Of a stretch of 64,000 nt of DNA, positions 8,946 through 15,393 are shown piece by piece. How positions within the stretch are numbered: the first letter of the stretch is position 1; each line of letters starts with the position of its first letter. Below the pieces are notes generated by a model. It did not search any database. It worked only from the letters and a program-made list of their open reading frames with translations, and was not told the DNA's origin. The translations under genes were made by a program, and so were the position numbers. Origin of the DNA: Roseivivax sp. THAF197b (GTDB lineage Bacteria; Pseudomonadota; Alphaproteobacteria; Rhodobacterales; Rhodobacteraceae); the NCBI RefSeq assembly GCF_009363255.1, contig NZ_CP045318.1, positions 2,531,501 to 2,595,500 of the forward strand. The letters run 5' to 3'.

Positions 8946-9756
8946 TCTCCGAGTGCTCGGGGCCGCGCTGACATTGATCGGCGCGGCCCTTGGCACGGAT
9001 GCGGCGGCCGCGCCGGAGCGGGTCGTCTCGCTCAATGTCTGTACCGATCAACTGGCCCATCTTCTGGCCGCGCCCGGTCAGCTCGTCTCGGTCTCGTCGC
9101 TGGCGCATGATCCCAGATCTTCCGCCTATGCGGAGGCGCTGCAGGGTATCCCCGCCAATGGCGGCGGCGCGGAGGAAGTCGTCCTGCTGGAGCCGGACCT
9201 CATCCTCGCAGGCACCTTCACCACCCTCGCCACGGTGCAGATGCTCGAAGGGCTGGGCCATGAGGTCGCCCTTTTCGGACCCGTCACCTCGCTTGAGGAT
9301 GTCACGGACAACATGGCCCGCATGGGCACGCTTCTGGGCCGCGAGGCGCAGGCGGAACAGCTCATTGCCGAGTTCGAAAGGGCATTACGCGCGCTCCCGC
9401 CGCTCTCTGATGGTCCCCGCACGCTTCTTTACTATCCCATGGGCAGCACGTCGGGACGCGGCACCATGGCCGACGCACTGCTGCAAGCCGCTGGCCTGAC
9501 GAATATCGCCGCCGAGATGGGATTGCGCTTCGGCACGCTCCACCTCGAGGAGGCGGTGCTTTCCGCGCCCGACCTGATCCTGACGCCCGCGCCCTATGCC
9601 CGCCCCACGCGCGCGACGGACCTGCCCGGTCATCCCGCCCTGCGGCAGGTCGCCCCCGTCCACCGCATCGAGGCCGGTGCCGCCTGGAGTTGCGAGACGC
9701 CTGCGCTTCTGGACGCCATCGCCGATCTGCGCGCCCTGGCAGAGGAGCTGGAATGA
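8932..9756 (+). CDS. btuF: BtuF-like periplasmic cobalamin-binding protein of an ABC transporter
   Basis: This is a class III (FecB/BtuF-type) binding protein of 274 residues. A GTG start at 8932 gives a signal peptide (RVLGAALTLIGAALGTDAAAA) and the mature opening PERVVSLNVCTDQLAHLLA; an ATG further upstream would add a stretch that is a shadow of btuB. GTG 8953 is a possible alternative start. The start overlaps the btuB stop by 14 bases and the stop overlaps btuC by four. It should deliver cobalamin from the periplasm to BtuCD. Confidence 0.88.
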   Translation: MRRSDLRVLGAALTLIGAALGTDAAAAPERVVSLNVCTDQLAHLLAAPGQLVSVSSLAHDPRSSAYAEALQGIPANGGGAEEVVLLEPDLILAGTFTTLATVQMLEGLGHEVALFGPVTSLEDVTDNMARMGTLLGREAQAEQLIAEFERALRALPPLSDGPRTLLYYPMGSTSGRGTMADALLQAAGLTNIAAEMGLRFGTLHLEEAVLSAPDLILTPAPYARPTRATDLPGHPALRQVAPVHRIEAGAAWSCETPALLDAIADLRALAEELE

Positions 9757-10742
9757 TGCGCGCCCTCACCCTTGCGGCCCTTCTCGCGCTTGGACTGGTG
9801 ATGTTCGCGGCCTCGCTGCTCGTGGGCTATGCGCCGCTGGGCCCCGGGCCCGCGCTCGCTGCCCTTTTCGGACAGGGTGATCCGCTGACCGTGATCGTGA
9901 TGCAGGATATCCGACTGCCGCGCGCGCTTCTGGCGGCTCTCGTCGGTGCGGCCTTGGGCATGTCGGGTGCTGCGATGCAGGGCCTTTTGCGCAATCCGCT
10001 GGCGGAGCCGGGCCTGATCGGCGTGTCGGGCAGCGCCGCCCTCGGGGCCGTGATCGCCTTGCAAACCGGGATTGCCGGGGCCTTCGCGCTGGCCCTGCCG
10101 GTGACAGCCCTTCTGTTCGCCGCCGGGGCCGTGGCGCTTCTTATGGCGCTGGCCGGATCGCGGGGCGGGTCGCTGACGCTGATCCTCGCAGGCATCGCGG
10201 TCTCCTCGCTTGCCGGCGCGCTGACCTCGCTTGTGCTGAACCTCTCGCCCAATCCCTATGCCGCCGCCGAGATCGTGTTCTGGCTGCTGGGCTCGGTCGC
10301 GGACCGCTCGATGGAGCATGTGGCGCTGGCCGCGCCGCTGATCTTCGCGGGCCTTGCGGTCTTGGCGCTCACTTCGCGCGGCCTCGATTCGCTGACCCTG
10401 GGCGAGGATGCCGCCGAGGCGCTGGGGGTCTCGATGGCGCGGTTGCGCCTGATGGTCCTCGTGGGCACCGCGGCATCGGTCGGCGCGGCCACGGCGGTTG
10501 CAGGCGCCATCGGGTTCGTCGGGCTTGTCGTGCCGCATCTCCTGCGCCCCCTGATGCGCGCGCGCCCCGGCGCCCTTCTGGCCGCAAGCGCCCTTGGCGG
10601 GGCCGCGATCGTGCTGGCGGCGGATCTTGCCGTGCGGCTGATCCTGCCCGACCGCGATCTGAAGCTTGGCGTCGTGATGGCGCTCATCGGCGCGCCACTT
10701 TTCCTGCATCTGATCTATCGCACGCGAAAGGACCTGATGTGA
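9753..10742 (+). CDS. btuC: BtuC-like cobalamin ABC transporter permease
   Basis: This 329-residue FecCD-family permease has about ten hydrophobic segments, starting with ALTLAALLALGLVMFAASLLVG. The family block DIRLPRALLAALVGAALGMSGAAMQGLLRNPLAEPGLIG is present (residues about 48-90, quoted in parts: RLPRALLAALVGAALG, MQGLLRNPLAEP), as is GFVGLVVPHLLR. ATG 9753 forms an ATGA overlap with the btuF stop, and a second ATG follows directly. Its end overlaps the ATPase gene. Substrate cobalamin is inferred from the riboswitch and btuB. Confidence 0.93.
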   Translation: MMRALTLAALLALGLVMFAASLLVGYAPLGPGPALAALFGQGDPLTVIVMQDIRLPRALLAALVGAALGMSGAAMQGLLRNPLAEPGLIGVSGSAALGAVIALQTGIAGAFALALPVTALLFAAGAVALLMALAGSRGGSLTLILAGIAVSSLAGALTSLVLNLSPNPYAAAEIVFWLLGSVADRSMEHVALAAPLIFAGLAVLALTSRGLDSLTLGEDAAEALGVSMARLRLMVLVGTAASVGAATAVAGAIGFVGLVVPHLLRPLMRARPGALLAASALGGAAIVLAADLAVRLILPDRDLKLGVVMALIGAPLFLHLIYRTRKDLM

Positions 10743-11488
10743 CCGCGCTCACGCTGAAAGGCCTGACCGTCCGGCGCGGCGCCTGCCCCGTGGTGGACGC
10801 GGTCGATCTGTCCGTCGCCCCGGGCGAGGTCGTGGGCCTTCTTGGCCCCAATGGCGCGGGCAAGACCACGCTGATGCGCGGCGCCCTTGGCCTGATCGCC
10901 GCAGAGGGGTCCTCGTCACTGGCCGCCCTGCCGCCGCGTGCCCGCGCCCGCACCGCGGCCTGGCTGCCGCAACAGCGCGAAATCGCCTGGGGGCTGAGCG
11001 TTGGCGATCTGACAGCCCTGGGCCGCCTGCCCCATGGACGCGGCGGCACAGCGGCGGATCGTGCGGCCATCGACGGCGCGCTCTCGGCCATGGGGCTTGC
11101 CGATTTCGCCGATCGCCGCGCGACGGAACTTTCGGGGGGAGAACAAGCCCGGGTCCTCATCGCGCGGGCGCTTGCGCAGGACGCCCCGCTTCTGATGGCG
11201 GATGAGCCTATTGCCGGGCTCGACCCTGCCGCACAAATCGCCACGCTGGAGCTGTTCTCACAGCTCGCAAAGGACGGTCGCGCAGTGCTGACCTCGCTTC
11301 ACGACCTGAACCTCGCGGCGCGCTATTGCACCCGGCTCGTGCTTCTGGACCGCGGGCGAAAGGTCGCCGATGGCCCCCCGCGCGACGTGCTGACCAAGGC
11401 TCATCTCGCGCAGGTTTTCCGCCTCGATGCGCGCCTCATCGAGACCGAAGGCGGCCTTGTCATCGACCCGCGGGGCGTGCTGCCATGA
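10739..11488 (+). CDS. btuD: BtuD-like cobalamin ABC transporter ATP-binding protein
   Basis: This 249-residue ABC ATPase has Walker A GPNGAGKTTLMRG near residue 39, the Q-loop region LPQQREIAWGLSV, the signature LSGGEQARVLIARALAQ and Walker B LLMADEPIAGLDP. Translation starts at GTG 10739, which overlaps the btuC stop. It couples ATP hydrolysis to cobalamin import by BtuC. A gap of 45 bases follows before exbB, within the same operon. Confidence 0.93.
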   Translation: MTALTLKGLTVRRGACPVVDAVDLSVAPGEVVGLLGPNGAGKTTLMRGALGLIAAEGSSSLAALPPRARARTAAWLPQQREIAWGLSVGDLTALGRLPHGRGGTAADRAAIDGALSAMGLADFADRRATELSGGEQARVLIARALAQDAPLLMADEPIAGLDPAAQIATLELFSQLAKDGRAVLTSLHDLNLAARYCTRLVLLDRGRKVADGPPRDVLTKAHLAQVFRLDARLIETEGGLVIDPRGVLP

Positions 11489-11533
11489 AACGCCCTAGCA
11501 GAGCCTTTCCGATCCACAGACCCGGAGTGACCC

Positions 11534-12142
11534 ATGGATAATGTCTTGGCCTTTCTCGACCGCGGTGGCCCCGCGCTTTGGGTGATTGCCGCGCTGTCGG
11601 TGATCACCCTCGCGGTGATCCTGTGGAAGACATGGTCGCTGGCGCGCATGGGCGCTTGGCGGCGCGCCCCGGCGGAGCGAGCGGTGGCCCTCTGGGAGGC
11701 CGCAGCACCCGAGGATGCCGAAGCCGCGCTGAGTGGCCGGTCCGGCCTGCGCGCGCGGGTTCTGCGCGCCACCATGCAGGCCGCGCGTACCCGCCCGCCC
11801 GAAGCCGCCCGCGAGGAAACGATGCGCGTTGCGCGTGCCACATTGATGGAGGCCGGGCGCGGGCTTCGCGCGCTCGACCTCATCGCGACCATTGCGCCGC
11901 TTGTCGGGCTTCTGGGAACCGTGCTCGGCATGATCGACGCCTTCCAGGCGCTGCAGGAAACCGGTGCACGGGCCGATCCCGCAACGCTTGCAGGCGGGAT
12001 CTGGGAGGCGCTTCTGACCACGGCGGCGGGCATGGCGGTGGCGATCCCAGCCTCGATCGCGCTGTCCTGGTTCGATTCGGTGAATGAACGCGTGGCCCAT
12101 GACCTCGACGATTTGGCCAGCCGGGTGCTGAACCGCGCATGA
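11534..12142 (+). CDS. exbB: ExbB, proton-channel subunit of the TonB energising complex
   Basis: This 202-residue MotA/TolQ/ExbB-family protein has three transmembrane segments: near residues 14-32 (ALWVIAALSVITLAVILWK), and the pair around DLIATIAPLVGLLGTVLGMI and LLTTAAGMAVAIPASIALSW. The latter blocks carry the conserved Thr and Gly/Pro positions of the channel. A good ribosome binding site (CGGAG) precedes ATG 11534. It lies directly behind the B12 ABC genes and before two exbD genes and tonB, so it is best read as a dedicated ExbB rather than the Tol-Pal TolQ. Confidence 0.92.
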   Translation: MDNVLAFLDRGGPALWVIAALSVITLAVILWKTWSLARMGAWRRAPAERAVALWEAAAPEDAEAALSGRSGLRARVLRATMQAARTRPPEAAREETMRVARATLMEAGRGLRALDLIATIAPLVGLLGTVLGMIDAFQALQETGARADPATLAGGIWEALLTTAAGMAVAIPASIALSWFDSVNERVAHDLDDLASRVLNRA

Positions 12143-12534
12143 GCCTCGGGCTGCGATCCCGCGCCGCGCGCAGGCGCAAGCCGTCGCTGACGCCGATGAT
12201 CGACGTGGTCTTTCTGCTGCTCGTTTTCTTCATGCTGGCCGCGCGCTTCGGGACCAGCTCCGCGCTGGCGCTGGCGCCCGGCGGCGGCGATGCCGAGGCC
12301 GCCTATTCCGGCCCGCCCCGCCTGATCGAGGTCGGCGCGGACGAGGCGCTCTGGCTGAATGACACAGCCCAGCCCGGACCCGACGCCCTGCTCACGGCGC
12401 TTGCGGACCTCACCGATGGTCCCGATGACATCGTGGTTCTGCGCGGGCGGGACGGGGCAGAGACGGGCGATCTGGTCGCCATCATCGCGCTTTTGAACCG
12501 CGCCGGATATCAGCGCTTGGCGGTGGTCGAATGA
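12139..12534 (+). CDS. exbD: ExbD (first copy), with the conserved channel Asp
   Basis: This 131-residue protein has a basic N terminus, one transmembrane helix with PMIDVVFLLLVFFMLA (residues about 16-31), and a periplasmic domain. The Asp in PMIDVVF is the proton-carrying residue known in ExbD and TolR. It overlaps exbB by four bases and the second exbD by four. ExbB forms a pentamer around an ExbD dimer and passes proton motive force to TonB. Confidence 0.92.
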   Translation: MSLGLRSRAARRRKPSLTPMIDVVFLLLVFFMLAARFGTSSALALAPGGGDAEAAYSGPPRLIEVGADEALWLNDTAQPGPDALLTALADLTDGPDDIVVLRGRDGAETGDLVAIIALLNRAGYQRLAVVE

Positions 12535-12923
12535 CCCGCCCGCGCCTTGCCATCCGCCCGAGACGCCGCTCTCGCGAAGCCGTGGTGCCGATGATCAACG
12601 TGGTCTTCCTGCTCCTGGTCTTCTTCCTTCTGACGGCGCAGATCGCGCCCGTCGCCCCCTTCGAGGTGACGCTGCCCGAGGCGGAGGCCGAAGAGACGGC
12701 GCAGACAGCGCCCCTGCCCCTGTTTGTCGCGACGGATGGCCGTCTGTCCCACGGCGATCTGCGCGGTGATGCGGCGCTGGCGGCGGCGGTTGCGGCAGGC
12801 CCCGTGCGCCTTGAGGCCGATACGCGTCTGCCCGCCCAAGCCTTGGCCAAACTTCTGGCACGGCTCACGGAGGCCGGTGCGGAGGAGGTCATCACCATCG
12901 CAACCCGAGCGCCCTCCCCATGA
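12531..12923 (+). CDS. exbD: ExbD-like protein (second copy) with Asn in place of the channel Asp
   Basis: This 130-residue paralogue has the same layout: a basic N terminus (RPRLAIRPRRRSREA), one transmembrane helix, and a periplasmic domain (IAPVAPFEVTLPEAEAEE). The helix reads PMINVVFLLLVFFLL, so the position of the essential Asp of ExbD is Asn (codon AAC). It overlaps both neighbours by four bases, so it is likely made together with the first ExbD. It may pair with it in a mixed dimer, or have another role. It is not a pseudogene: the frame is intact and codon use is normal. Confidence 0.88.
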   Translation: MTRPRLAIRPRRRSREAVVPMINVVFLLLVFFLLTAQIAPVAPFEVTLPEAEAEETAQTAPLPLFVATDGRLSHGDLRGDAALAAAVAAGPVRLEADTRLPAQALAKLLARLTEAGAEEVITIATRAPSP

Positions 12924-13996
12924 GCCTGCGCGACGCAGCCCTGTTCGGCGGTTTTGCCCTTGCCATGCATGTCGGCGTCTTCGCCTGGATCGGAGCAGTC
13001 GAGGACGGAGGCAGCGCAGGCGGCGGCGCGGGTGGCGCTGCTGATGTGACCGTCCTGCCACAATCAGGCGAGATCGCAGCGCTGGTCGAGCGCTGGACCG
13101 CGCCGCCCGAGACCAGCACCGCAATGGCCGCACTACCGATGCCGGAAGCATTTGCCCCGCCTGCGCCGGTGACCGCGATGCCCGACGCGCCACCATCGCG
13201 GATTGCCCGGCCTGCAGATGCCGACCCGGCTGAAGCTGCACCGGACGACGCGCCGTCGCCGCAAGCGCCTGCATCTCCGGCGCCGCCGAAGCCGCGCCCC
13301 TCTTTGGCGCCGGAAATGCTGACGGCCCTTGCGCTGCCTTCAACGCCAGCGCTCGAACGGCCCGCGCGCCCCGCCGAGACCGCGCCAACGCGACCGCAAA
13401 GGCCCGCAGCGTTGGCCGTGCCCGGTACGAATGCCGAGACGCCCCCGCAAGCGCAGACCGCGCCCGCCGCGAAACCCACGCCGCGCGTCAACCCGTCGGA
13501 AGCGGCGCCGTTGGCCTCGGCCCGTCCCGCCCCGCGCCCGCCGGGCCTTGCGCCTGAGCGACCGCGTCCGGTGGCCTCGCCTGCCCCGGCCCCCGCTCCA
13601 GCCGCCCGCGCCAAGCCCCAAGCAGGTCGGAAAGCGCAAGGCAGCGGTGGCGCCGCGGCACCCGCCCGGGCCGCCCCTGCCCCGGCGGCCTCCGGCCCGT
13701 CACCGGACGCAATCCGCACGGCCCGCGCACAATGGGGTGCCAGCATCCGGACCGCCATCGCCCGCGCGCAACGCTATCCGCGCGGGACCCGCGCGACGGG
13801 ACGGGTGACGGTCAGGCTGAACGTCACCCCGTCGGGGCGCCTGATCTCAAGCGGGGTCGTCGCATCTTCGGGCAATGGCGCGTTGGACCGGGCCGCCTTG
13901 CAGGCGACGCAGCGCGCGCGCTTGCCCCGGGCGCCTTCGGTGTTGTCTGCGGCAAGCTATGCGTTCGATCTTCCGCTGAGCTTCGCGCGCCGCTGA
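12920..13996 (+). CDS. tonB: TonB-family protein
   Basis: This 358-residue protein has an N-terminal hydrophobic segment (AALFGGFALAMHVGVFAWIGA), a very long Ala/Pro-rich spacer (about residues 55-260) suited to span the periplasm, and a C-terminal TonB domain (YPRGTRATGRVTVRLNVTPSG, ALDRAALQATQRARLPRAP). The family YP motif is present. It overlaps the second exbD by four bases and closes the riboswitch operon. It should transmit energy from ExbBD to BtuB, perhaps also to other receptors. Confidence 0.92.
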   Translation: MSLRDAALFGGFALAMHVGVFAWIGAVEDGGSAGGGAGGAADVTVLPQSGEIAALVERWTAPPETSTAMAALPMPEAFAPPAPVTAMPDAPPSRIARPADADPAEAAPDDAPSPQAPASPAPPKPRPSLAPEMLTALALPSTPALERPARPAETAPTRPQRPAALAVPGTNAETPPQAQTAPAAKPTPRVNPSEAAPLASARPAPRPPGLAPERPRPVASPAPAPAPAARAKPQAGRKAQGSGGAAAPARAAPAPAASGPSPDAIRTARAQWGASIRTAIARAQRYPRGTRATGRVTVRLNVTPSGRLISSGVVASSGNGALDRAALQATQRARLPRAPSVLSAASYAFDLPLSFARR

Positions 13997-14197
13997 GTCT
14001 GCCCGTGGGAAGAGTTGCAATAAGTGCGATGCTGCAACGCGGCGTTAGCGACTAAAAAAATCGCCCAATATCGCGCCAATTCGCGCTTTATGACGTCGCG
14101 TAAGTGCCGGGAACCGATTAAGGTCAATCTGCAACCTACTGAAATTGCTGACTTATATATATGCACGACACGCATGCCTGCTTTGCCGATTGAACCA

Positions 14198-14225
14198 TTG
14201 TGCAACCGCAGCATTCGCCCCATCT
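14198..14225 (+). promoter_or_regulatory. Candidate RpoH-type (heat-shock sigma) promoter
   Basis: A -35-like TTGTGC (14198-14203) is followed after 14 bases by CCCCATCT (14218-14225), which fits the CCCAT-type -10 box of RpoH sigma factors. It sits 44 bases before the DUF1127 start. In Rhodobacter sphaeroides the equivalent gene and the CcsR RNAs behind it are driven by RpoHI/RpoHII, which supports this reading. The -35 match is only partial. Confidence 0.55.
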
Positions 14226-14268
14226 TTGGACCAACGCAAACGAGCATATCCATTCGAGGATCGGTAAA

Positions 14269-14478
14269 ATGTCCTACGCACAAACATATTCCGGTACCGC
14301 CGCAACAGGCACCTTCGCGCGCCTGAAATCCAGCATCTCCGAGAAGCTGGCCCGCCGCAAAGTGTACCGCACCACGCTGAACGAACTCTCCGCCCTGTCG
14401 GATCGCGAACTGCGCGATCTCGGCCTTGCCCGCTCCTCGCTGCGCGGCATCGCATGGCAGGCGGCCTACGATAACTGA
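14269..14478 (+). CDS. ccaF1: Small DUF1127 protein (CcaF1-like)
   Basis: This 69-residue protein has the DUF1127 core near the C terminus (LNELSALSDRELRDLGLARS), an arginine-rich motif family implicated in RNA binding. ATG 14269 was chosen because it gives the known small size; the frame is open further upstream without support. In Rhodobacter sphaeroides the homologue CcaF1 is co-transcribed with four CcsR small RNAs and acts in RNA maturation and turnover. Here six CcsR-like units follow within 800 bases, so the same system is very likely. Confidence 0.85.
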   Translation: MSYAQTYSGTAATGTFARLKSSISEKLARRKVYRTTLNELSALSDRELRDLGLARSSLRGIAWQAAYDN

Positions 14479-14583
14479 GATCATGGGCGCAACGAGCGCA
14501 AGATGTGTCGCAACCGCAACATTTCGCCGCAGCGCCCATAATCGAGAAACAATGACGGGTCACACGCGTTTCCCGTTCGATCT

Positions 14584-14657
14584 TTGAAGGCCTTCCCTCC
14601 TCCCTTGAGGTCTTCAATCCACAGCGGCGGCATCTTCCTCCTCCCTGGTGTCGCCGC
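14584..14657 (+). ncRNA. CcsR-like small RNA unit 1
   Basis: Two stem-loops, each showing CCTCCTCCC in its loop: hairpin 14584-14617 (TTGAAG/CTTCAA closing stem) and hairpin 14624-14657 (GCGGCG/CGCCGC). This matches the two-loop form of CcsR RNAs of Rhodobacter sphaeroides. Ends are those of the hairpins, not mapped transcript ends. Confidence 0.8.
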
Positions 14658-14704
14658 ACCAAATTCCGAAGACCGGGCCAGATGGCTACCTCTTCGACCG
14701 AGCT

Positions 14705-14779
14705 GAAGGCCTTCCTCCTCCCTTTGGGCCTTTGGACCACGCGGCGGCTCTCTTTTCCTCCTCCCTTGGGGGTCGCCGC
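14705..14779 (+). ncRNA. CcsR-like small RNA unit 2
   Basis: Hairpin 14705-14733 (AAGGCC/GGCCTT stem) and hairpin 14741-14779 (GCGGCG/CGCCGC stem), each with CCTCCTCCC in the loop (14714-14722 and 14757-14765). Confidence 0.8.
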
Positions 14780-14821
14780 GATCCCATTCGCCCTTCGGCT
14801 GCGGCTGCCGGGCACACGAGA

Positions 14822-14900
14822 CGAAGGCCTCTCCTCCTCCCTTGGGGTCTTCGATACCGGCGACGGCCCTCTTCTCCTCCTCCCTTGGAGGGTCGTCGCC
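14822..14900 (+). ncRNA. CcsR-like small RNA unit 3
   Basis: Hairpin 14822-14853 (CGAAG/CTTCG) and hairpin 14859-14900, a stem of about 13 pairs beginning GGCGACG/CGTCGCC. CCTCCTCCC lies in both loops. The unit is identical in sequence to unit 4. Confidence 0.8.
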
Positions 14901-14941
14901 ACAAAATTCGCCCTTCGGCTACAACCGCCGGGCACACGAGA

Positions 14942-15020
14942 CGAAGGCCTCTCCTCCTCCCTTGGGGTCTTCGATACCGGCGACGGCCCTCTTCTCCTCC
15001 TCCCTTGGAGGGTCGTCGCC
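14942..15020 (+). ncRNA. CcsR-like small RNA unit 4
   Basis: An exact copy of unit 3 displaced by 120 bases, with the same two CCTCCTCCC hairpins. Confidence 0.8.
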
Positions 15021-15061
15021 ACAAAATTCGCCCTTCGGCTTCGGCCGCCGGGCCCACGAGA

Positions 15062-15140
15062 CGAAGGCCTCTCCTCCTCCCTTGGGGTCTTCGATACCGG
15101 CGGCGACCCTCTTCTCCTCCTCCCTTGGAGGGTCGTCGCC
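15062..15140 (+). ncRNA. CcsR-like small RNA unit 5
   Basis: Displaced by another 120 bases. It differs from unit 3 only in the 5' arm of the second stem (GGCGGCGACC instead of GGCGACGGCC), and pairing with GGGTCGTCGCC is kept by a G-T wobble pair. Confidence 0.8.
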
Positions 15141-15189
15141 ACCATCGTTTTCGGATGCAGAACGCCTTTTGCGATGCGTCCACCAGAGT

Positions 15190-15269
15190 CGGAAGTTCTC
15201 TCCTCCTCCCTTGGGAACTTTCGGGACCCGCGGCGGCCCTTTTCTCCTCCTCCCTTGAAGGGTCGCCGC
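15190..15269 (+). ncRNA. CcsR-like small RNA unit 6
   Basis: Hairpin 15190-15223 (CGGAAGTTC paired with GAACTTTCG) and hairpin 15230-15269 (GCGGCG/CGCCGC), both with CCTCCTCCC loops. The stems differ from the other units while the loops are unchanged, as expected for selected RNAs. A T-rich stretch (15293-15298) follows. Confidence 0.8.
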
Positions 15270-15393
15270 ACACTCCCCCCCACCATCGACGATTTTTTGC
15301 GGCTTTCGCGCCCGTTCCGTACCGCGCGACGCTTTCCCTTGGCCCCCGGCTTCGCTAGGAGACGGGGCGAGAGATCAAGGAGGCCCGCGCGCC

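Larger units (their letters stand above)
14788..15140 (+). repeat. Three tandem repeats of about 120 bp spanning CcsR units 3-5
   Basis: Sequence from about 14788 recurs at +120 and +240. Bases 14821-14919 are identical to 14941-15039. The spacer between units (TTCGCCCTTCGGCT, then CCGGGCACACGAG) is also repeated. This indicates recent duplication within the RNA array. Confidence 0.9.

Noticed and set aside
11534..12534. Tol-Pal TolQ/TolR
   Set aside because: The genes sit between btuD and tonB in a riboswitch operon, without tolA, tolB or pal.
14788..15140. CRISPR-like repeats
   Set aside because: The repeats are 120 bp, contiguous, form CCTCCTCCC hairpins and have no unique spacers or cas genes; they are CcsR-like RNA units.
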